Shown here: one piece after another, positions 20,055 to 29,294 of the stretch
Layout of the letters: each line of letters begins with the position of its first letter
Numbering within the stretch: position 1 is the stretch's first letter
DNA from: an uncultured Flavobacteriaceae bacterium
GTDB lineage: Bacteria > Bacteroidota > Bacteroidia > Flavobacteriales > Flavobacteriaceae
Direction: 5' to 3'
NCBI GenBank assembly: GCA_905181625.1
Contig: CAJIYJ010000003.1
Coordinates: 124,001 to 188,000 of the forward strand
DNA length: 64,000 bases
The notes under the pieces: generated by a model
The model's database searches: none
What the model was told of the DNA's origin: nothing
The model's input: only the letters and a program-made list of their open reading frames with translations
Translations under genes and position numbers: made by a program

Positions 20055-21260
20055 TTAAAATTTTAATTCAATTTGATTTTTTAACAAGTCATCAATATTT
20101 TCTCTTTTTCTTATTTCCACTGCTTTATTTTTATAAAAAAGAATTTCAGAAGGCTTGAATCTTGAGTTGTAGTTACTTGCCATAGAAAAACAGTAAGCTC
20201 CAGCATTTTTAAAGTTTAAAATATTCCCTTCATATATTTTAGAAATTCTTTTATTTGTAGCAAATGTGTCAGTTTCACAAATATATCCAACTACTGAGTA
20301 GAATCTCTCAGAATCACTTGGGTTAGATATATTTTCAATGTGATGGTTTGAGCCATACATCATAGGTCTTATAAAATGATTAAAACCTGTATCTACTTGA
20401 GCAAAAACTGTAGATGTGGTTTGTTTTATTGAGTTTACCGAGCATAAGAAATTACCCGCTTCACTAACTAAAAATTTTCCGGGTTCAAAAGCAAGGGTAA
20501 GATCTCTTCCGTAGTTCTTGCAGAATTCATTAAATCTTTTAGATAATTTATCTCCTAGTTCTTCAATATTTGTTTCATTATCACCAGGGTAGTAGGGTAC
20601 TTTAAAACCACTTCCAAAATCTATAAATTCTAAACCTTTAAATTTAGAAGCAGTTTGAAATAATATTTCAGCTGCGTGAATAAACACTTCTATATCTAAT
20701 ATGTCACTTCCTGTATGCATGTGTATCCCATTAACTTTTATATTGGTATTTTTCACAATCCTTAGAAGAAGTGGGATTTGATGAATGCTTATTCCAAACT
20801 TTGAATCAATATGACCAACCGATATTTTACTATTTCCGCCAGCCATAACATGAGGGTTAATTCTTATGCAAACAGGAATTTCTGGATTAGAACTTCCGAA
20901 TTGTTCCAATATATTTAAATTATCAATATTTATATTAACCCCCATTTTAGCTACTCTTTGAATTTCATCTATGGATACTCCATTTGGAGTATAGATAATT
21001 TTATCAACTGGAATACCTGATTTAATCCCAATCATTACTTCTTGAATAGAAACCGTATCTATTCCTGCTCCTAGTTTGTTAATGTATTTTAGTATTGAAA
21101 TATTAGAAAGAGCTTTGACCGCATAATTAATTTTTAAATTTTTTACAGATTTAAACGAATTTATTAGCCTGTCATATTGCTTTTTTATTTTCTCTGCATC
21201 ATAAATATAAGTTGGGGTACCAAATTCTTTAGCGATGCTTATTAAATCTTTATTTTTCAT
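20055..21260 (-). CDS. lysA: Diaminopimelate decarboxylase
   Basis: A PLP enzyme (401 aa) converting meso-diaminopimelate to lysine. PLP-binding Lys is in INYAVKALSN, the HMHTGSD and DFGSGFKVPYYPG motifs mark the barrel, and the C-terminal domain has VVGYICETDTFATNKR with the catalytic Cys. It partners with dapD (29.3 kb) in the succinylase route. It converges with mnmA, with stops 5 bases apart. Confidence 0.95.
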   Translation of the reverse strand: MKNKDLISIAKEFGTPTYIYDAEKIKKQYDRLINSFKSVKNLKINYAVKALSNISILKYINKLGAGIDTVSIQEVMIGIKSGIPVDKIIYTPNGVSIDEIQRVAKMGVNINIDNLNILEQFGSSNPEIPVCIRINPHVMAGGNSKISVGHIDSKFGISIHQIPLLLRIVKNTNIKVNGIHMHTGSDILDIEVFIHAAEILFQTASKFKGLEFIDFGSGFKVPYYPGDNETNIEELGDKLSKRFNEFCKNYGRDLTLAFEPGKFLVSEAGNFLCSVNSIKQTTSTVFAQVDTGFNHFIRPMMYGSNHHIENISNPSDSERFYSVVGYICETDTFATNKRISKIYEGNILNFKNAGAYCFSMASNYNSRFKPSEILFYKNKAVEIRKRENIDDLLKNQIELKF

Positions 21261-21265
21261 GAATG

Positions 21266-21273
21266 CAAAATTA
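21266..21273 (-). promoter_or_regulatory. Putative -7 element of lysA
   Basis: The minus strand reads TAATTTTG, an exact TAnnTTTG, ending 5 bases before the lysA ATG. This implies a leaderless or nearly leaderless transcript. No clear -33 TTG was found. Confidence 0.4.
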
Positions 21274-21308
21274 TATTATCATGCTTTTATAATATAATAA
21301 TTGAAGAT

Positions 21309-21346
21309 ATGTTTTAAAAATAAAACATTTTGTTATATATGTAACA
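21309..21346. promoter_or_regulatory. Two adjacent dyads in the lysA-sucC intergenic region
   Basis: ATGTTTTA (21309-21316), AAAA, TAAAACAT (21321-21328) is a perfect 8-bp inverted repeat. Two bases later TGTTA (21331-21335), six bases, TAACA (21342-21346) is a second dyad. They lie between the two divergent promoters. They could be operators or simply AT-rich hairpins; no T run follows, so a terminator is less likely. Confidence 0.4.
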
Positions 21347-21387
21347 TTATAAAAAACATTACTATCTATATCTTTAGGTAATTATTT

Positions 21388-21395
21388 TATCTTTG
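21388..21395 (+). promoter_or_regulatory. Putative -7 element of sucC
   Basis: TATCTTTG matches TAnnTTTG and ends 19 bases before the sucC ATG, a normal leader length. Confidence 0.45.
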
Positions 21396-21414
21396 TTTTT
21401 TTAATATATAAAAT

Positions 21415-22608
21415 ATGAATTTACACGAATATCAGGGAAAAAAAATACTAGCAGAACATGGTGTCAATATTCAAAGAGGACTTGTGCTTTCTGATGTAAA
21501 AAATGTTTTGGATGTGGCTAAAAATTTAGTAGATGAGACAGGAACTAAGTGGTTTGTTGTTAAAGCTCAAATTCATGCTGGTGGAAGAGGTAAAGGTGGA
21601 GGGGTTAAGTTAGCTAAGAGTTTAGAAGAGTTAAAAATAGTGGTTACTGATATTATAGGCATGAGTTTAATAACGCCTCAAACTTCAAAAGAAGGAAAAG
21701 TTGTAAATAAAGTTTTGATTACTGAGGACGTTTATTATCCTGGTGAATCAGAGCCAGAGGAATTTTATGTTTCTATATTATTAAATAGAAAAACGGGAAA
21801 GAATATGTTGATGTATTCCACAGAAGGTGGAATGGATATAGAAACTGTTGCTGAAAAAACTCCAGAATTAATTTTCTATGAAGATATAGATCCTTTATTG
21901 GGTATTCTTCCTTTTCAGGCAAGAAAAATTGCTTTTAATTTAGGATTGTCAGGCAAGGCTTTTAAAGAAATGACTAAATTTATAACCTTACTTTATAAGT
22001 CTTACGTTTCTTCTGATTCCTCTCTTTTTGAAATTAATCCGGTCTTAAAAACTTCTGACGATATAATAATGGCTGTTGATGCAAAGGTTTCTTTAGATGA
22101 TAATGCTTTATTTCGTCATAAAAATTATGAATCTTGGAGAGATTTAAAAGAAGAAAACCCTGTTGAAATTGAGGCAAGAGAAGTGGGTTTGAATTATGTT
22201 GATTTAGATGGAAATGTTGGATGCATGGTTAATGGAGCTGGTTTGGCCATGGCTACAATGGATTTGATTAAACAGTCTGGAGGAGAACCTGCTAATTTTT
22301 TAGATGTAGGAGGAACTGCAGATGCTAAAAGGGTTGAAGCTGCTTTTAGGCTAATTTTAAAAGACCCTAATGTAAAGGCGATTCTTGTAAATATATTTGG
22401 CGGAATAGTAAGGTGTGATAGAGTAGCTCAAGGAATTGTAGACGCTTATAATAATATGGGAGATTCGATAAACATCCCTATAATTGTTAGACTTCAGGGT
22501 ACTAACGCTGAAATTGCTAAAGAGATTATTGATAAGTGCGAGTTTGAGGTTCATAGCGCTATTGAATTTCAAGAAGCAGCAGATAAAATACAAGAAGTAT
22601 TAGCGTAA
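21415..22608 (+). CDS. sucC: Succinate-CoA ligase (ADP-forming) subunit beta
   Basis: The TCA-cycle enzyme subunit (397 aa) with an N-terminal ATP-grasp domain (MNLHEYQGKKILAEHG, KAQIHAGGRGKGGGVKLA) and a C-terminal CoA-ligase domain (NGAGLAMATMD, NFLDVGGTADAKRV, NIFGGIVRCDRVAQG). sucD is not adjacent, which is common in Flavobacteriia. A terminator hairpin follows. Confidence 0.97.
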   Translation: MNLHEYQGKKILAEHGVNIQRGLVLSDVKNVLDVAKNLVDETGTKWFVVKAQIHAGGRGKGGGVKLAKSLEELKIVVTDIIGMSLITPQTSKEGKVVNKVLITEDVYYPGESEPEEFYVSILLNRKTGKNMLMYSTEGGMDIETVAEKTPELIFYEDIDPLLGILPFQARKIAFNLGLSGKAFKEMTKFITLLYKSYVSSDSSLFEINPVLKTSDDIIMAVDAKVSLDDNALFRHKNYESWRDLKEENPVEIEAREVGLNYVDLDGNVGCMVNGAGLAMATMDLIKQSGGEPANFLDVGGTADAKRVEAAFRLILKDPNVKAILVNIFGGIVRCDRVAQGIVDAYNNMGDSINIPIIVRLQGTNAEIAKEIIDKCEFEVHSAIEFQEAADKIQEVLA

Positions 22609-22673
22609 CTGACATTAAAGAGAAGAGTGTCAGAGTATTTCTGAAAAAACTATTTCTGTAAAAAAATAAATTT

Positions 22674-22706
22674 AAAATGAGGGATCTTTTGTTTCACTCA
22701 TTTTTT
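22674..22706 (+). terminator. Intrinsic terminator between sucC and uvrB
   Basis: AAAATGAG (22674-22681) pairs with CTCATTTT (22697-22704) over a 15-base loop, with flanking A and T runs, so it may serve both convergent genes. A second, GC-richer stem CTGACA/TGTCAG (22609-22633) directly after the sucC stop has no T run. Confidence 0.6.
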
Positions 22707-24684
22707 ATTGTTTTAGAGACTTAATGATATCTCTTAACCTTGCAGCTTCTATAAAGTCTAGAGATTTAGCTGCACTTTCCATTTCTGTTCTGTACTTTCT
22801 TATTTCTTTCTCTTTTTGATTTTTAGATAAATTCTTAATATTACTTAAAATATCTTTTTCTTTTTGAATTTTTTTTAGATTTACATTGTCTGATTGATTT
22901 AAGAAAACATCTTTAATCGATTTATTTAAAGGGGTAGGGGTTAGATTATTTTTCTTGTTATATTTTTTTTGCTTTTCTCTTCTGTATTCTGTTTCGTCTA
23001 TAGTTTTTTTCATGCTTTTTGTAATTTTATCAGCATAAAATATAGCTTTTCCATTTACGTTTCTTGCAGCTCTTCCTATTGTTTGAGTTAATGATCTGTG
23101 ACTTCTTAAAAACCCTTCTTTATCAGCATCGAGAATTATTACAAGAGACACTTCAGGTAAATCTAATCCCTCTCTTAATAAATTCACCCCAACCAAAACA
23201 TCAAATAACCCTTTTCTTAGCCCTTGCATAATTTCTACTCTTTCCATAGTGTCAATGTCACTATGTATATATCTAGATCTTATATCAACTTTTGCAAGAA
23301 ATTTTGTTAACTCTTCAGCCATTCTTTTAGTAAGAGTTGTTATTAATACTCTTTCATTACTGCTTACTCTTAAGTGAATCTCATTAATTATATCATCAAT
23401 TTGATTATTGCTAGGCCTAACTTCTAAAACTGGGTCTAAAAGTCCTGTTGGTCTAATTATTTGTTCTACAAAAACCCCTTCTGTTTTTTCAAGCTCATAA
23501 TCTGAAGGAGTTGCACTAACATAAATGACTTGATTTTGAACATACTCGAATTCTTCATATTTTAATGGTCTATTGTCCATTGCAGCAGGAAGTCTAAATC
23601 CATATTCTACTAAATTTTCTTTTCTGCTTCTATCTCCCCCATACATTGCATGAACTTGAGACAAAGTCACATGACTTTCGTCTACAATCATTAAATAATC
23701 ATCTGGAAAGTAATCTAATAGGCAGAAAGGTCTTGTTCCAGGTTCTCTTCCATCTATATACCTCGAATAGTTTTCAATTCCAGAACAATAGCCTAATTCT
23801 TGAATCATTTCTAAATCAAAATTTGTTCTTTCTTCTAACCTTTTAGCCTCTAGAAATTTTCCAATTTCTTTAAAATAATTTATTTGATGTAATAAATCCT
23901 CCCTTATTTTATTCATTGCATTTTGTAGTACATCTGGAGAAGTTGCAAACATGTTTGCTGGATAAATTGATAGTTTTTCATGAGACTCAATAGTTTTATT
24001 ATTTATTGGGTCAAATGTTTCTATTAACTCTATTTCATCACCAAAAAAATGAATTTTAAAAGCGTGATCAGCGTAACTTGGAAAGATGTCAACTGTGTCT
24101 CCAGACACCCTGAAAGACCCGCTAGTTGTATCTATATTTGACCTAGAATAGAGGCTTTGAACTAAACTATGAAGAAATTTAGTTCTAGAAATTATTTGGT
24201 TTTTTTCAATATTTATAATATTTTTTTTAAACTCTACAGGGTTCCCAATTCCATAGAGGCATGAAACCGATGCTATAACTATTATATCTCTTCTACCTGA
24301 GAGTAAAGATGAAGTTGTGCTTAACCTTAGTTTCTCGATATCTTCATTTATTGACAAGTCTTTTTCAATGTATGTTCCTGAAACTGGAAGATATGCTTCA
24401 GGTTGATAATAGTCATAATATGAAACAAAGTACTCCACAGCATTATTAGGAAAAAATTGTTTAAATTCTGAATATAATTGTGCAGCTAATGTTTTGTTGT
24501 GAGCTAAAACTAACGTTGGCTTATTAACTTCTTTAATTACATTGGCAACAGTAAAAGTTTTTCCAGAACCTGTTACCCCTTTAAGAGTTTGGAACTTTTG
24601 ATTATCATTAATTCCAGAAATCAGTTGACTTATCGCTTCTGGTTGATCTCCTGTAGGACTGTAATCAGATTTTAAACTAAACAA
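22705..24684 (-). CDS. uvrB: Excinuclease ABC subunit B
   Basis: The damage-verifying helicase of nucleotide excision repair (659 aa). Seen are PTGDQPEAI, Walker A GVTGSGKTFTVAN, the beta-hairpin region VSYYDYYQPEAYLP, DEXX-type MIVDESHVTLSQ, helicase motif VI TIGRAARN, and the C-terminal UVR domain (KSLDFIEAARLRD) that binds UvrC. The only start in place is TTG (MFSLKSDY); no ATG lies upstream in frame before a stop is plausible, so the start is somewhat uncertain. Confidence 0.96.
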   Translation of the reverse strand: MFSLKSDYSPTGDQPEAISQLISGINDNQKFQTLKGVTGSGKTFTVANVIKEVNKPTLVLAHNKTLAAQLYSEFKQFFPNNAVEYFVSYYDYYQPEAYLPVSGTYIEKDLSINEDIEKLRLSTTSSLLSGRRDIIVIASVSCLYGIGNPVEFKKNIINIEKNQIISRTKFLHSLVQSLYSRSNIDTTSGSFRVSGDTVDIFPSYADHAFKIHFFGDEIELIETFDPINNKTIESHEKLSIYPANMFATSPDVLQNAMNKIREDLLHQINYFKEIGKFLEAKRLEERTNFDLEMIQELGYCSGIENYSRYIDGREPGTRPFCLLDYFPDDYLMIVDESHVTLSQVHAMYGGDRSRKENLVEYGFRLPAAMDNRPLKYEEFEYVQNQVIYVSATPSDYELEKTEGVFVEQIIRPTGLLDPVLEVRPSNNQIDDIINEIHLRVSSNERVLITTLTKRMAEELTKFLAKVDIRSRYIHSDIDTMERVEIMQGLRKGLFDVLVGVNLLREGLDLPEVSLVIILDADKEGFLRSHRSLTQTIGRAARNVNGKAIFYADKITKSMKKTIDETEYRREKQKKYNKKNNLTPTPLNKSIKDVFLNQSDNVNLKKIQKEKDILSNIKNLSKNQKEKEIRKYRTEMESAAKSLDFIEAARLRDIIKSLKQ

Positions 24685-24698
24685 AAATAAATTTTTCC

Positions 24699-24706
24699 CA
24701 AATTTA
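24699..24706 (-). promoter_or_regulatory. Putative -7 element of uvrB
   Basis: The minus strand reads TAAATTTG (TAnnTTTG), 14 bases before the TTG start. Confidence 0.4.
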
Positions 24707-24746
24707 CGATAATAACTTCCTAATTTCCTTGAAATAATAAATGAGT

Positions 24747-24754
24747 TAACTTTG
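24747..24754 (+). promoter_or_regulatory. Putative -7 element of the 24.8-kb conserved gene
   Basis: TAACTTTG matches TAnnTTTG, 12 bases before the ATG. The nearest upstream TTG is only 15 bases away, shorter than ideal. Confidence 0.4.
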
Positions 24755-24766
24755 TGAAAAAATTAT

Positions 24767-25828
24767 ATGTACGAAAAATTAATGTCAGATAAAAAACCTT
24801 CATTTCCTATATCTAAAAACTTAGATTCTTATCTGTCATTTTATAATAGAAAATTAATAATCCCTATTTTTTATGAGGATTTAAAAAGATTTTCTGGATC
24901 AGTTTCAGTATATAACGAAAAGGACATTGACACATTATGGGTTAGAGCTTTTTATTCTGATTTTGAACGAAAAGAAATTGATGAAAGTTTAAAACGAGTC
25001 TATAACTTATTGCACTCAGATGGAAATGAGGCTAATATGGAATTTTTAAATGTTGACGCAATTGATTACTGTACTTTTGGAAACTCTAAACCATTTAGAA
25101 TAAAAATTAGAAATATTTTAAATGATAATTTTACATATTTTTATGTTAAAAAAGCAGATGCCTCACGGATCTATGGACTAGAGCTTGAACATATTTTATC
25201 TCCTGACAATTTAAATTTTTTAGTTTATCAGAACACTTTAATTGAGGAACATATTGCTGGAATTCCTGGTGATGAATTTTTAAGTGATTTTTTAAATAAA
25301 TGTAATCCTTCAGAAAAATCTCAGATTGCAAAAGAGTTTGTAAAGTTTAATGAAAGATGTATGATTAGACTTCTTGGAGATATGAGATCATATAATTATG
25401 TGATTATTCCTACTCATGATTTTGATCAAGTTATATATAAAATTAGAGCGATAGATTTTGACCAACAATCTTTTGAAGGTAAGTTAAAGGTTTATAGGCC
25501 TCAGTTTTTTAAAGAAAATAAGATAATAATGGAATTAATTAAAGAAAAATTGAATAAACATTCTGTGGATCAATATAAAACTGAGGAAAGATCTATAATT
25601 GCAAAAAGAATTTTAAGTTCTGAAAGTAGAGTGAAAAAAATTATTAAGTGTATGATGCATGATAATATTTCTACCCCAAAAAATATAGATTTATTATCTA
25701 AACAAATTTATTCCCTTACAAGAGATGAAAGTTTTAAAAAAACTAGTAATATGGGTGGAATATTAAAAGCAACATTTGATTACGTTCTTAAGAATTATGA
25801 AAATCATGGTATGTTAAATGTTGATTAA
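24767..25828 (+). CDS. Conserved Bacteroidetes protein of unknown function
   Basis: 353 residues, no signal peptide or membrane segment, charged and probably cytoplasmic. I recognise it as a well-conserved flavobacterial family without a named function. Conserved-looking blocks are SFPISKNLDSYL, DAIDYCTFGNSKPFRIKIRN, FYVKKADASRIYGLELEHIL, EEHIAGIPGDEF, RLLGDMRSYNYVIIPTHDFD and IRAIDFDQQSFEGK. The KKADASR, LLGDMRSYN and RAIDFDQQ blocks, with Lys, Asp-x-x-x-x-Asn and IDFD, look superficially like a kinase/phosphotransferase active site; that is a guess from pattern only. Its stop overlaps the convergent next gene's stop in the sequence TTAA. Confidence 0.7.
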   Translation: MYEKLMSDKKPSFPISKNLDSYLSFYNRKLIIPIFYEDLKRFSGSVSVYNEKDIDTLWVRAFYSDFERKEIDESLKRVYNLLHSDGNEANMEFLNVDAIDYCTFGNSKPFRIKIRNILNDNFTYFYVKKADASRIYGLELEHILSPDNLNFLVYQNTLIEEHIAGIPGDEFLSDFLNKCNPSEKSQIAKEFVKFNERCMIRLLGDMRSYNYVIIPTHDFDQVIYKIRAIDFDQQSFEGKLKVYRPQFFKENKIIMELIKEKLNKHSVDQYKTEERSIIAKRILSSESRVKKIIKCMMHDNISTPKNIDLLSKQIYSLTRDESFKKTSNMGGILKATFDYVLKNYENHGMLNVD

Positions 25829-26298
25829 TTATAATCATTGTGATCATCTTCAAAGTTATCTTCAAACTCATTATCTTTTATTTTTTCAAAATTTTTATCT
25901 GGTGCTTTTTCAGGTAGTTTTCCTAATGAAAAAATTAATTTAGGATATTTAGCTCCTACTATAATCGGGTTAATTTCAAATATTTCAACAAAAAAAGTCC
26001 ATAAATTTAAAAAATCATATATGTAAATAAATTTTTTTTGATTTTCATTTATAATCAAATCTAGGGGGCAGTTTTCCATGATTAATTCATCTTCTTCTTG
26101 GAAACTTGACAAGCTAATTTCTTTACCTTGATCCCAATTATCATTGCTTAAGTAAAACGATGCCATTTCATTTCCATCAAATTGAAATGATTTTAATATT
26201 TCTGTATGTAAATCTTTAAATGTGGAATTATTTTCAATCTCTATGTCTCTTATAATATCCTCTTTTGTATCTAGGATTATTCTTATTCGGAAAATCAT
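25825..26298 (-). CDS. pRiA4b ORF-3-like (IS1096 passenger TnpR-like) protein
   Basis: 157 residues. The N-terminal half carries the plasmid pRiA4b ORF-3-like fold (FRIRIILDTKEDIIRDIEIE, then STFKDLHTEILKSFQFDG and MASFYLSNDNWDQGKEI) and the tail is very acidic (EFEDNFEDDHNDYN). Database names mention transposon passengers, but there is no transposase or terminal repeat here, and the gene is a stable chromosomal neighbour of ctaA in flavobacteria. Function unknown. It starts one base from the ctaA stop. Confidence 0.78.
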   Translation of the reverse strand: MIFRIRIILDTKEDIIRDIEIENNSTFKDLHTEILKSFQFDGNEMASFYLSNDNWDQGKEISLSSFQEEDELIMENCPLDLIINENQKKFIYIYDFLNLWTFFVEIFEINPIIVGAKYPKLIFSLGKLPEKAPDKNFEKIKDNEFEDNFEDDHNDYN

Positions 26299-27318
26299 TT
26301 ATTTTCTAATTTTAGTAAAGTGTAAAAACCAATAAAATTGATACCCAAATAATATAGTAGCTAAAAACAAATGTATAGGTTGGCTCATTAACGGAAAACT
26401 GCCATAATACATAACTATTCCAACAATAATTTCTAACATTATAACAATACATATTTTTTTAATTAAACCTGTACTGTATTTTCTCTTAACTGTTATGTAG
26501 TATAGGTAGGCGTTGATGGCTAAAATTAGTATTGAAAAACTTCTGTGAAAATAGAAGTAAAAGTCAGGGAGAGCTAGCCATTTATTTTTGTTTTCTGGAC
26601 CAGATAATTCATTTTGTAAATCGATAAATTCTCTAACTTGAGTTCCGATTACTACTTGAATTACACTTAATAATAGAGATCCTAAGATTAAGTTTTTTAC
26701 AACTACATCGTTTAAACTATTTTTAGTTTTATTATTTGAAATATAAATGGAATAAATTAGTAACGCTATTATAATAAATGCCATTAACATATGTGTAGTG
26801 ATTTTAAATGGAGCTAAATTTGAATCAACTACTATTTTACCAAGCCAGGCTTGAAACCCCATTCCTAATACTATTAGTAAAGAGCTTAAAACAATAATTT
26901 TATTCTCTCTCCAAAATTTAATTGAAAAAATCAACATCAATACAGTAGCAAGACCAGCAATTGCTCCAATTAATCTATTTAAAAACTCAATCCATGTTTT
27001 AGATGGGTTGAAATCAGAATAATCATGTTTTGTGTATTTATTCCAATTAGAAAAATTAAATTTTTCTTTAGAACTAAAATCTTTCTTAGCTATAATTAAT
27101 TCATTGTTCTTTTTTAGTACAATTCCCTTTGTAAAACTTTTATTCGGAGACCATTCAATTTGACCAATTTCTGTAGGAGGAATTAAAAGTCCAAAGCATT
27201 TTGGCCAGTCTGGGCAACCCATACCACTTCCAGTCATTCTAACTAATGATCCCGCTAGTATAACTAAATAAACTAATACTAAACTAATTTTTGAAATTTT
27301 AATAAAATTATTTTTCAT
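26299..27318 (-). CDS. ctaA: Heme A synthase (COX15/CtaA family)
   Basis: An inner-membrane enzyme (339 aa, about 8 TM helices) that oxidises heme O to heme A for cytochrome oxidase. Seen are AGSLVRMTGSGMGCPDWPKC in the first loop, with two Cys, EFLNRLIGAIAGL, the His of KITTHMLMAF, the His of FYFHRSFSILI and the His of SQPIHLFLATILFG. The first NRLIGA has Asn where many bacteria have His; I recall this as usual for Bacteroidetes. Its start overlaps the CCA gene stop by 11 bases. Confidence 0.9.
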   Translation of the reverse strand: MKNNFIKISKISLVLVYLVILAGSLVRMTGSGMGCPDWPKCFGLLIPPTEIGQIEWSPNKSFTKGIVLKKNNELIIAKKDFSSKEKFNFSNWNKYTKHDYSDFNPSKTWIEFLNRLIGAIAGLATVLMLIFSIKFWRENKIIVLSSLLIVLGMGFQAWLGKIVVDSNLAPFKITTHMLMAFIIIALLIYSIYISNNKTKNSLNDVVVKNLILGSLLLSVIQVVIGTQVREFIDLQNELSGPENKNKWLALPDFYFYFHRSFSILILAINAYLYYITVKRKYSTGLIKKICIVIMLEIIVGIVMYYGSFPLMSQPIHLFLATILFGYQFYWFLHFTKIRK

Positions 27319-28738
27319 TCTTTATAAGACCCAATGCTTTACCTTTTTTAATCATAATTAATTTAGCAGATTCATAATCATTTTTTATCTCTCCATCTAA
27401 AATAGATTCCTTTATTAACTCTTTTATGACTCCTATTTCTTTACCAGGATTTATATTAAAATAACTCATAATTTCTTCTCCACTTATTGGAGGTTGAAAA
27501 TTCCTTATATGATCTCTTTTTTCGACTTCAACAATTTTAGTTCTTACCATTTTAAAATTATTTAAGTATTTCCTAAATCTTTGAAGGTTTTTAGTTGTTA
27601 TATCTGCCTCACAAAGTGTTAGTAGGTCATCCACATCTTGCTGAGCATCATAAATTAGCCTTCTTATAGCAGAATCTGAAATGTTATTGTTAGAAAGAAC
27701 TATTGGCCTAGAACTCATAAATATAATTTTCTGAACATATTTCATTTTGTTGTTTAATGGCATATTTAACCTTTTAAAGATATTATATACCATTTTAGAG
27801 CCCTTGAGTTCATGACCATGAAAAGTCCACCCAATATTTTTTGCAAATCTTTTAGTAGGTGCTTTTCCGACATCATGAAGAAGAGCAGCCCATCTTAACC
27901 AAATGTTGTTTGTATTTGGACAAATATTATCTAATACTTCTAAGGTGTGATAAAAGTTGTCTTTATGTTTCTGACCATCAATTTCATCAATTCCTTTTAA
28001 TGCGGTTAATTCTGGAAGAATAAGTTTTAAAATTCCTGTACTTTCTAGAATTTTAAATCCAGTTGAAGGCTTTTGAGTCATTATGATTTTATTTAACTCA
28101 TCCGCAATTCTTTCTCCTGAAATAATTTTAATTCTATCTTTTTCAGATATAATTCCGTTTAAAGAATCTGTATGAATTTTAAAATTTAGTTGACATGAAA
28201 ACCTAATAGCTCTTAGCATTCTTAAAGGGTCATCAGAAAAGGTTTTTAACGGATCTAATGGAGTTTTTATTAATCCATTCTTAAGATCTTCAATTCCATT
28301 GAAATTATCAATTAGTTTTCCCCAGTTTTTAGAATTCAATCCAACCCCTATGGCATTAATAGTAAAATCTCTTCTATTTAAGTCATCCTCTAAAGTTCCT
28401 AATTTAACTATGGGGTTTCTACTGGACTGATTATAGCTTTCTTTTCTAGAGCCAACGAATTCAACTTCAATATTATTGAATTTAAACATTGCCGTTCCGA
28501 AATTTTTAAAAACTTTAACTTTTTCTTTTGGATTTAGCTCATTTGAAACTTTTTTAGCCATCTCAATGCCATTTCCAATCACTAACACATCAATATCTTT
28601 TGGAGCACTTTTGTTAAGAAGAAGGTCTCTGACATACCCTCCTATAACATAACATTCAATATTTAATTCGTCACTATGTTTTTTAATAGTTTCAAATATG
28701 TTATTGTTAATCGCTTTAAGAATTTTGTTGTTAATCAT
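27308..28738 (-). CDS. CCA tRNA nucleotidyltransferase with HD domain
   Basis: 476 residues, class II nucleotidyltransferase: VIGGYVRDLLLNKSAPKDID with the catalytic Asp pair in DIDVLVIG, then RRDFTINAIGVGL and DDPLRMLRAIRFSCQL. An HD domain (AALLHDVGKAPTKRF) follows from about 290. It adds or repairs the 3' CCA of tRNAs; the HD part may give phosphatase activity, as in other HD-fused members. Adjacent to tsaC, another tRNA-maturation gene, with zero spacing. Confidence 0.92.
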   Translation of the reverse strand: MINNKILKAINNNIFETIKKHSDELNIECYVIGGYVRDLLLNKSAPKDIDVLVIGNGIEMAKKVSNELNPKEKVKVFKNFGTAMFKFNNIEVEFVGSRKESYNQSSRNPIVKLGTLEDDLNRRDFTINAIGVGLNSKNWGKLIDNFNGIEDLKNGLIKTPLDPLKTFSDDPLRMLRAIRFSCQLNFKIHTDSLNGIISEKDRIKIISGERIADELNKIIMTQKPSTGFKILESTGILKLILPELTALKGIDEIDGQKHKDNFYHTLEVLDNICPNTNNIWLRWAALLHDVGKAPTKRFAKNIGWTFHGHELKGSKMVYNIFKRLNMPLNNKMKYVQKIIFMSSRPIVLSNNNISDSAIRRLIYDAQQDVDDLLTLCEADITTKNLQRFRKYLNNFKMVRTKIVEVEKRDHIRNFQPPISGEEIMSYFNINPGKEIGVIKELIKESILDGEIKNDYESAKLIMIKKGKALGLIKNEK

Positions 28739-29281
28739 TTATGATCTTAGAGTTATGATTTTATCATTCTCAACCTTAATAATTGTTGATGGTTTTTCAA
28801 GTTTATGATTTAAACGTAAATTTACTATATAATCTACTTGATCTAAAATTTCCTTTTTAATATCATTAAAGAACAGAGGAATTTGTTCTCCTGAAATATT
28901 AACTGAAGTAGAAATTATAGGTTTGTTAAATTTTCTTATTAGTTCGCTACAAAATTCATCTTTAGGTATTCGTATTGCAACTGATTCAGGAAAAGTATCT
29001 AAATTTTTTACTTGGTCGTAAATTACAGTGGTAGGTGAAGTTTTATTTTTAAGATAATTTTTTATTGTATTTGTATTTTTAACATACTTATCGCTCATTT
29101 TAAGATCATTCATTAAACATATGAACGGCTTGGAACGATTTCTTTTCTTAATCTTATATATTTTATTAATTGCTTTTAAATTAGTGGCATCACATCCAAT
29201 TGCCCATATGGTATCTGAAGGATAAATAAGGATTCCTTCATTATTTAAACAGTTAAGAGCTTTTGCGATCTCTAAAATCAT
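28739..29281 (-). CDS. tsaC: L-threonylcarbamoyladenylate synthase (YrdC/Sua5 type)
   Basis: 180 residues, a YrdC domain alone, without the C-terminal Sua5 domain. It makes threonylcarbamoyl-AMP for t6A37 of ANN-reading tRNAs. Motifs: LIYPSDTIWAIGCDA, the KxR and SKPF pair in KKRNRSKPF, TSPTTVIYD, VAIRIP and STSVNISG. Part of a tight leftward operon with the CCA transferase. Confidence 0.92.
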   Translation of the reverse strand: MILEIAKALNCLNNEGILIYPSDTIWAIGCDATNLKAINKIYKIKKRNRSKPFICLMNDLKMSDKYVKNTNTIKNYLKNKTSPTTVIYDQVKNLDTFPESVAIRIPKDEFCSELIRKFNKPIISTSVNISGEQIPLFFNDIKKEILDQVDYIVNLRLNHKLEKPSTIIKVENDKIITLRS

Positions 29282-29294
29282 AAACTATTTAAGT

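Noticed and set aside
25825-26298. Mobile element, suggested by the IS1096-passenger name of this protein family
   Set aside because: No transposase, terminal inverted repeats or target duplication; the gene sits in a stable housekeeping neighbourhood.
27308-28738. Poly(A) polymerase instead of CCA transferase
   Set aside because: The HD-domain fusion and the motif layout fit CCA-adding enzymes of Bacteroidetes better, although the two cannot be fully separated by sequence alone.
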